This document shows, piece by piece, positions 56,891 to 64,000 of a stretch of 64,000 bases of DNA. The stretch covers positions 350,759,087-350,823,086 of the forward strand of contig OZ010790.1 of assembly GCA_963932465.1 (NCBI GenBank), in the 5' to 3' direction. The stretch is from Maratus speciosus. Lineage: Eukaryota > Arthropoda > Arachnida > Araneae > Salticidae. The notes beneath the pieces were generated by a model that worked only from the letters and a program-made list of their open reading frames with translations, ran no database searches and was not told the DNA's origin. How positions within the stretch are numbered: position 1 is the stretch's first letter; each line of letters opens with the position of its first letter. Position numbers and translations under genes: made by a program.

Positions 56891-57900
56891 ATGGCAAACA
56901 AGCGGTATGCGATTTCGAAACTTCATCGTCGACTTAACTGTGTGTTTGAAACTGCCCGATTGTTTCAACTGCCTTTTCCAACCATTTATAAGCAATAAAG
57001 AGATTCAAGGAGCATAACCATAAAGGGAACCGACCGGGAAGAGGCAGAAAAAGAACTGTTATCATTTTCAGAAACCGACAATTGGTTAAGAAACGCTTAG
57101 CCTGCAATCATCAGATGCCGATGAAAAAAATAATGAGGCAGACAAGAACTTCCCGTGAATCTGTCTGACCTTCATCCTTACAAGCTCAAACAAGCGCAAT
57201 TTCTCACCGAGGAAAACACATGATTACGGTTCGAAATATACAGGAAGCTACTGAAGCTAGCAGCAACTCCACACCGGGAGCGAAACCTGTTTCTGATGAA
57301 AATCTATTCTGGTTGCAACAAACGTACAAACGTCAGAATGATCTAATTTGGTCAACAGCTTCTCCAGACAAGTCTTACATTGTTCAACATAGTTAAATTC
57401 CCAAATCTGTCATGGTTGGAATTTGTGCAACAGACAAACCACCTCTCATTTTAATCGATTCTGGAGTCAAAATCAATAATGGTGGCTACCAAAAAGAGAT
57501 TCTTGATGAAGTGTCACTTCCTTGGACTCAAAGACACTTTAAAAAGTGAGTTTGGACGTTTCAGCAACATTATGCGCTTTCTGATCGAGTAAAAGCACAC
57601 ATGGCTGGTAACGGGAATATTCCCAGACTTCAACTTGGTTCAAGAATGGCCTCTATTCTCCTGTGATCTCAACCCTTTAAATTTTTTTATTGTCGTTTTT
57701 GGATGTAAAACATTATGCAATGTCTCCCAAAGGTTTATATTTTCTGAAGTGTTTGTTAATTCAAGAATCTAAGCGAATCACTTTGGCGGAGCTGCGGCCA
57801 ATTGCTGAAAATTTTACCGAACGTCTGGGCCTGAGAATCAAAGCAAAAGGGGGACACTTTATGAAACGTGAATTTTATTTATCTAAGGTTAAAAGAAAAC
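56891..57900 (+). pseudogene. Mariner-type transposase pseudogene
   Basis: An ATG at 56891 starts a helix-turn-helix-like region ('MANKRYAISKLHRRLN', 'FETARLFQLPFPTIYKAI'), then 'GNRPGRGRKRTV' (the linker) and 'DENLFWLQQTYKRQNDLIWS', 'SVMVGICATDKPPLILIDSG', 'VKINNGGYQKEILDEVSLPW' and 'WTFQQHYAL', ending 'CDLNPLNFF'. The order matches mariner transposases of the type with 'FQQD.APAH' and 'SPDLNP.DY'. The middle catalytic D is H and the last is N. Many stops and frameshifts break it, starting with a one-base loss in 'YKAIKRF'. No terminal repeats were found. Confidence 0.85.
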
Positions 57901-59884
57901 AATTATTCATTTTTTTTTTTTTTTATCATGGATACCTTGAAAGTTTGCAAACTTACTGCAAACAGAATTTTACATAAATTCCAATTAGAGCAGAAGTTAT
58001 AACTAAAAATACCTTGCATAAAAGATTTTACTTTTATTCTATAAAATTAAATTTGAAGCCATTTTTCTCGAAACTACATTTTTTTAACATAGTGCGGACT
58101 TCCATGTAAAAACTATATATCATAGAACCTTTAAATTCTGCATATTACGAATTTTTATGTGTACTTTTATGCTGAATCTAAATTTAGTCTGATTTTTGAC
58201 AGAGAATAATGTGTATTGAAAAATTAAATCTAAACTTTTTGGTAAATATGGCGACTATGATTATAAAAATCATTAATATAATTGGAATATATTTTAAAAT
58301 TTAGGTCCATTGAAAAATATAGTTGTATGAGTGAAAATAAATGAAATATAAACTTTGTATCTGCAGTAGATTTTTTTAAACTTTGCGCGCAAAATGAATA
58401 GTTTAGTTTTCATTTTTTTAAAGCTATTTTTGCCGTTATTATTTAATTAATTAATATTACTAATTATTTTTACTTGAATGATTTTTTTAAACATAAAAAT
58501 TTTGAAAGCATCAAAAATAAAATGTTCTACTTTATTCATTGGTTTTAAAACCACAGAGGTTTTCGTACTGGTTTAGTTATTGTCACATTCAGGCAGCTCA
58601 ACGTGGATATCCTGCTTTAATCAACGTTGTATTCGCATTAATGTATTGCATTTTGATATTCATTAAGTTTTAAATTACAACTTTATAACTAGCATTATTT
58701 ATGTATACATAAGAGAAAGTTCGTTGAGATAATTCGTTTTAATCACACATACAAAGTTAATAACATACAGATTTCAGAATAAGTTAATTACTAAACAGTT
58801 TCACAGATAGATCACCTGGATGTATATTTTCTGCATGTTTTATTATTTCATCTAATATTGCAAGTGGTTATCTCCAGCATTAAATAAATTTAAGGTTCTT
58901 CATCATTGTTTCAAAATCGCAGAATGATTTTTTCAAAAGCAGTATATTTTAGAGGTAATCTAAAACTTATGAGAAAAATAAAGATTTAAAATAAATCAGT
59001 CGTCATTTAATACAGTAAACAGAATAAAAAGTTAATTACCTTACGAAAACCTTTGAGTAGTTATACTTTTTGGATGCGTTGTATACGATGATGTTCTGTT
59101 GCTCTTTTCGACATCTTTCCTTTCTGCGAACCCACTTTCTTGACGAAAACGTTTTTTCTCCATATCGTAATACAAGTAAATTCAAGTGAACAGTGGTAGG
59201 ATCATTGTTGCGGATGGAACTTTTAACAAAGTTCATTCAAATTTGTTCTTACTTGTGACATAAAATCCAGATCTACAATGCTCCAGAGTTTGATTAAAAA
59301 AAGGAACTCGGCGAGGTATCGGATTTTTCCCAAATCTCTTAATGTTAATGTCTTTTCCATTTTAGCAGAATAAAGCAATTACTTGTAGCAGATGCAATAT
59401 TCAGCAAAATGTATCAATGCAATTGTTTTCCAAGTTCATGAATTTTAGAATTACACCAACCCCACATTCCAATAAAAATGGAAAATCAGATTGTAATCGA
59501 ATTTTTCGTAGCTTTTTTAACAATAATTTATAACGAGCGAACAATATATCAAAGAAACTTGACAGAGTTTCTCGCCAAGCAAAAGAAACAATAGTGGAAT
59601 GAACCGTAAATATGAGGAATTTTCGACAATTGATTCTATACGATATTTTTTTTTATTTAGTACTCTGTCTAGATTATATTTTGCGAACTGACCAAAACGG
59701 GTTTTGACACCTCCATATCTGGAGTTCTATTTAACATAGGAATAAATTCTTATTTCTATGGAATGGGGCATGACTCAGGAAACAAAAGTAATGCGGAATC
59801 CGACGAATAGGATTTCAGTAAATGCGATTTTAAAAGTGCTGTTTTTTGCACTTATTAAATTCTTGTTCAAAACAAAATGTGTTG
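57901..59884. other. No gene recognised
   Basis: AT-rich DNA. A minus-strand frame at 59036-59236 has mixed charged composition and is followed by a possible splice donor, but nothing else supports an exon. Confidence 0.5.
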
Positions 59885-62150
59885 ACAGGGCTACACCGAT
59901 GAGTAATTACCGGAGTTTTAGGTGGTTTGCAGCAATCGAATTGCTTATATCAGCAGTTCAAACCTTTGAATGTTTCATGTAAAAATATTAATTAGTTTTT
60001 TGATATATAACAGTTTAAAGTAATTTTCCCTATACTTAACATACAGCAAAAAAATATTACATGGCCTAACTCTTCTCGAAATGATCGTATACATATGATA
60101 TTAAGATATGTTACTACAGTCGTTTCCTATTGTAGAACCGAAGTGAAATACACTGGCCTCCAAAAGTTAAGGTACAGAGACTAGATGCTTTCGATTGTAC
60201 ACGGTTTGTCGAATATCTACCAACATTACTGGCAAATTGTTCTTGAACTTCTGTAATGTAAAGAACATGTTCGATTTCATACTTCTAGGTGAAGATTTAT
60301 CGCGGGTACATTTAGGGGGCTAATAATAAATTTAATAATAAAATAATATTTTCGATCACCTATGTAACAGAAAAGGCAGGAAATGGTTTGTCACTGTGGT
60401 AAATGACAATTTGGGTCCTGTTCAACGTTTGTATGCATTTGTCTAAGCATAGCACTCATATTCGTGAAAATGTTAACGTTTTTGTGAAAAATTCAAAAGT
60501 TTTTTGTTTATAGCATACGTAGTTTTCAACCAAATTTAACACAACATTCCAAAAACCTGAAAAAGAACAGTAGCAACAGTATACTGCAATTAAAACATGA
60601 ATATATTGAATATTTGATGAGGTATGGGGACTTGTATGAAATAATTTTTAACTGCGCATGCGTGTAATATATCAAAATTTTTATTTCATAATTTGGTAGC
60701 CAGCTATTTTGGGATCATCTGTAAAAAGTCCCGTCAAATATTGTGAAAACTCAGAAAGATATAGTGAGTTGATTGAAAAGTTGTGGAAAAACCCTTATAA
60801 TAAAGCTATTTTTAGAGAGCAGCTCACTATATCGCCTCTATCTTTGTGAAATTTCTCGATATTTCACTGAACATTTTAGATAAGTTGCCCTAAATAGCTG
60901 ACTACCAAATTATGAAATAAAAATTTTGAAATCTCTCACGCATGCGCAGTTAAAAATTATTTCATACAAGTGCCCAAATCTCATAAAACATTCAACATAT
61001 TCATATTTTAATAGTGCTGTTGCTACTGTTCTTTGTCAGGTTCTCGGAAAGTTGTGTTAAATTTGGTTGAAAACTCTGTATGCTATAAACAAAAAATTTT
61101 TGAATTTTTCACACAAACGTTAACATTTTCACGAATATGAGTGATATGCTTACACAAATGCACACAAAAGTTGAACAGGACCCAAATAGTCATTTAACGC
61201 AGTGTCAAACCATTTACAGCATTTTCTGTTGTACAGCTGATCGCAATTATTATTTTATCATTAAATTTATTATTTGACCCTAATCGTCGGCTCGACTAAA
61301 CCTTCATCGAGAAATATGAAATCAAACATGTTCTTTACATAACAGATGTTCAAGAACAATTCGTCAATAATGTTGGTAGATATTCGACAAAACGTGTGTA
61401 ATCGAAAGCATCCAGTCCCTGTACCTTAACTTTTGGAGGCCAGTGTATGTACGGTTTGTTTACAGGGTCGCTAAAAAACGTTTTCATGCGGCTAAAGAGT
61501 TGTGTAATTATCCTATTTTTACGCGGTTTGCTGCAATTGAACTGTTTTTATGAGTAGTTCAACACTTAAAATTACGTGTAAAATATTACTTACTTTATTT
61601 ATTTATATCAGATTAAATTAATTAATTCTGATATTTAATATAGAGCAGAAATATATTAATTGTCAAAACGCATGCGAAAAAGGTCATATGCACATGATAT
61701 TAAGATATGTTACTGCATTCGACCTACATAAGCTTCCTGTTGTAAAACAGAACTGCAGCATTTACGTTTTGTTCACAGGATCACTCAAAAGATCTTTTGA
61801 TAGGCACAGAGATGTGCAATTATCGGATTTTCACGCAGTTTGATGCATTTTATTTGTTTTTATAAACAGTTTAAATCTGCAAAGTTTCATATAAAAATGT
61901 GGATCAGTTTTGGTTTACGTCAGTTTAAAGTGTATATTTTCTGAATTTTACATAGAAGGAAAAACTTCTAAATAGCCTATTTTTTGTCAAAGTGGTTATA
62001 TACACACGATATTCAGATATTTTATGGCATTCGACCCAGTTAAGCTTGCTATTGTAAGGTGGCGTTGAAGCACTCGCGGTTCGTTTACAGGGTCATTTAA
62101 AAGCTCTTAATTACATTGCAATCGATGGATATTTACTGAGTGACATACAT
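59885..62150 (+). repeat. 312-bp satellite, about 4 units, interrupted by fold-back B
   Basis: The phrase 'tt.acagg(g/a)tc' marks units at 59885, 61462, 61775 and 62087. The last three are 312-313 bp apart. Removing the 1295-bp fold-back and its TA duplication leaves about 280 bp between the first two. Shared blocks include 'cgcggtttgctgcaatt', 'gatattaagatatgtta' and 'gttttt.t.a.cagtt.aa'. The last unit fades out after about 62150. Confidence 0.8.
60151..61445. mobile_element. 1.3-kb fold-back element, copy B
   Basis: Begins CACTGGCCTCCAAAAGTTAA and ends with the matching complement '..ttaacttttggaggccag' then 'tg'. TA duplications lie at 60149-60150 and 61446-61447. The two halves are complementary throughout; for example 'taatttttaactgcgcatgc' at 60639 pairs with 'gcatgcgcagttaaaaatta' near 60940. 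The apex is near 60797. Same family as copy A at 24304, but with intact ends, and inserted inside the 312-bp satellite. No coding frame. Confidence 0.95.
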
Positions 62151-64000
62151 TTTAATAAATTTGTACCATTTCAATCTCTATAAATTTTAATATTAAATTT
62201 TATAATTATGATATTTTAAAAAGGAATAAGAATTCAGTTTTATCATCTGAAAGCTGAACGATCCAGGTTTCTACTTTATGAAAGATGTTTCTATTATCTA
62301 CTTTATTAAAGATTCTTTCATCACGCACTATTTCAAAATTCAAATACTATGGAGATTTTTGAACACAAAATTGAATCACATAAAATTTTATTTTGCAGGA
62401 AATCGCAAAGATTTTTGACGGAGGTATTATGCACAATAATCATCGCGGAATGTCCTTCTAATATTCGATGAGAAACTAGATTATAGAAACGTGCCAGTGG
62501 ACCTCGGTAATGGAAAGATTTTAGGTAAACATCGACTACGGAGAAACCACAGAACATGCTTAGAAACATAATGTAAGCACTTTAATGAATCACAGCGTTC
62601 TTATAGTCAGGAAAACTATTCAAAAGAACCTTACTATTTATCATAGTGAAATAAGAGGGAAAATGTTTCCTTCGGTATTGCTTTTATACTAAAATGCTTG
62701 AAAGTTGTAGTAAAGATTCGGCATCCCATTTATTATAAATTTTTGGTGTTAAAGAAATGCATATAAACAAATATATGTGCTTTGGTTAGAGTTTGTCAGA
62801 CTGAAATAACCGGAATAATAATTTCTTCCACTTCATTTTTAACTACGCATGTTGGATAAATTATAATTTACGTATTTCTTTTACTCTTAAACTTATTAAA
62901 TTTTGTAAACATTCTTACAGGCTTTACATGTGTTTTATTCTGTCTGTCTTGTTGTTTGTATACTGCACATAGACTGAAATACTTTTTTAACATTCCAAAC
63001 TTTGCAATTTATTCAATTTAAGCTATTCACAAAGGTAATACAGTCAGTCTGGTTTTTATTACATAACTCATTCATTATTCACATTACTCATTATCATTAA
63101 CTTATTCATTTTTTTAACAGTCCTTTTATATTAAATATATTTTTGGAAGTTTTATTTGATTTTTTTTTTTTTTTTTTTTTTTGCATTTAAAAAGATTAAT
63201 ACAGATATTTGTAAAACTACTGTTGTTTTAGACTTGTTAATTAAAGAGGGCCTGAATGTGCCATAAAAAGCTTCTAGTTAATTATTAATCATATTATAGT
63301 ATTAATTAAAAATGTACAAATATGACTGAAATTAGGGAAAATGATTACATATTGATGAACTATCAAATTCTGGACTTTTATTCCAATTAATTTTTATCGG
63401 ATGAATTATTCGAAATATATGAGAAAATACTTGGAAAGCATATGACACAATATGTACTCTTAGCTACATCAAAAATAATTAAAAAGTACAAAATACATAG
63501 AAAATTCAAAAATTCCAACAAGTGTTAGAATTTATGAAAAAAGCCTTGTCAGATAATCTGCGTTTATGCCTCGCTTATCGAAGGGACGTTGGATTTTCTG
63601 AAAAAAGAGAACGAATTTTATTTAAAAATTACTTCAAGCACGCTCGCTGATAAAACAAATGCTTATTATTTAGTCTGTTTTTAAGTATTTACATATTTTG
63701 TGTAATTTGATAGGAATTATGAAAATGTACAACCATTTTTGCAAAAGATATTAGGATAAAATCCTTTTTGAGTTAATGAATCACCATTATTGTGACCAAT
63801 TATGGTGCCCATTGCATGCACGATATAGCTGATAGAAAAACAGCTAAAATTATTGCTGATTAGTTCGACACATTTTATCATTTCCAAAAAATAAATGATT
63901 TCTTCTGAGATTTGTAAGAATAGATAAAATGGTTTTGGATTATTTTCAAAAAGACCACTATTATGTCTTATGAGATATATTACACATTTGAAAAATTTGC
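62151..64000. other. No gene recognised
   Basis: AT-rich DNA with a T22 run at 63161-63182. The 78-residue minus-strand frame at 62333-62569 has no recognisable motif. Confidence 0.55.
63161..63182. repeat. Poly-T tract (T22)
   Basis: Pure thymine run. Confidence 0.95.

Noticed and set aside
59036..59236. Possible exon on the minus strand followed by a donor-like GTAAGG
   Set aside because: No acceptor-supported partner exon and no recognised protein family; a single donor-like site is common by chance.

Overview
The window is AT-rich eukaryotic repeat DNA, most likely from an arthropod; a chelicerate such as a spider is my guess, based on the mix of transposon families and not on any host gene. 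I found no convincing host gene, no exon chain, no functional-looking tRNA and no rRNA. The only intact protein gene is a 342-residue Tc1-type transposase on the minus strand (22833-23861), inside a complete 1680-bp element with perfect 29-bp ends and a TA target duplication. Nearly everything else that can be explained is a decayed mobile element, a fold-back (self-complementary) element, or a tandem array.

Layout. 1-3 kb: three short tandem families, two with units of about 147-149 bp. 3.9-5.2 kb: a 249-bp direct duplication. 9.4-11.9 kb: four copies of one hairpin-forming MITE. 13.5-14.1 kb: a DNA transposon with terminal inverted repeats of about 100 bp and a TATG duplication. 16.6 kb: a tRNA-headed SINE whose tail recurs at 50 kb. 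17.2-19.0 kb: a decayed Helitron keeping N-terminal Rep-helicase fragments. 19.4 kb: a hammerhead-like motif of the kind found in Penelope-like elements. 22.5-29.7 kb: a cluster made of the intact Tc1 element, a 1.3-kb fold-back, a dead Tc1 copy, a 2.77-kb palindrome and a small MITE. 30.8 kb: a mariner N-terminal fragment. 34.2-41.7 kb: three copies of one large element carrying arrays of a 326-bp unit, two of them facing each other as a giant inverted repeat. 41.8-43.1 kb: a dead mariner with both ends. 44.2-45.2 kb: a Mutator-like transposase relic. 48.1-49.4 kb: a MITE and a TTAA-flanked non-autonomous piggyBac-type element. 50.3-50.8 kb: a Penelope-like GIY-YIG endonuclease remnant. 54.2-56.6 kb: a non-autonomous Helitron whose body is a 16-unit tandem array with a three-unit higher-order pattern. 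56.9-57.9 kb: another dead mariner-type transposase. 59.9-62.1 kb: a 312-bp satellite interrupted by a second copy of the 1.3-kb fold-back.

The main themes are self-complementary DNA and tandem units housed inside transposons. At least ten separate structures would give long hairpin RNAs if transcribed, and several unrelated tandem families share a unit length of about 145-152 bp. No genes work together in a pathway here; the only likely functional relation is that the intact Tc1 transposase could act on its own ends and on close relatives elsewhere in the genome.
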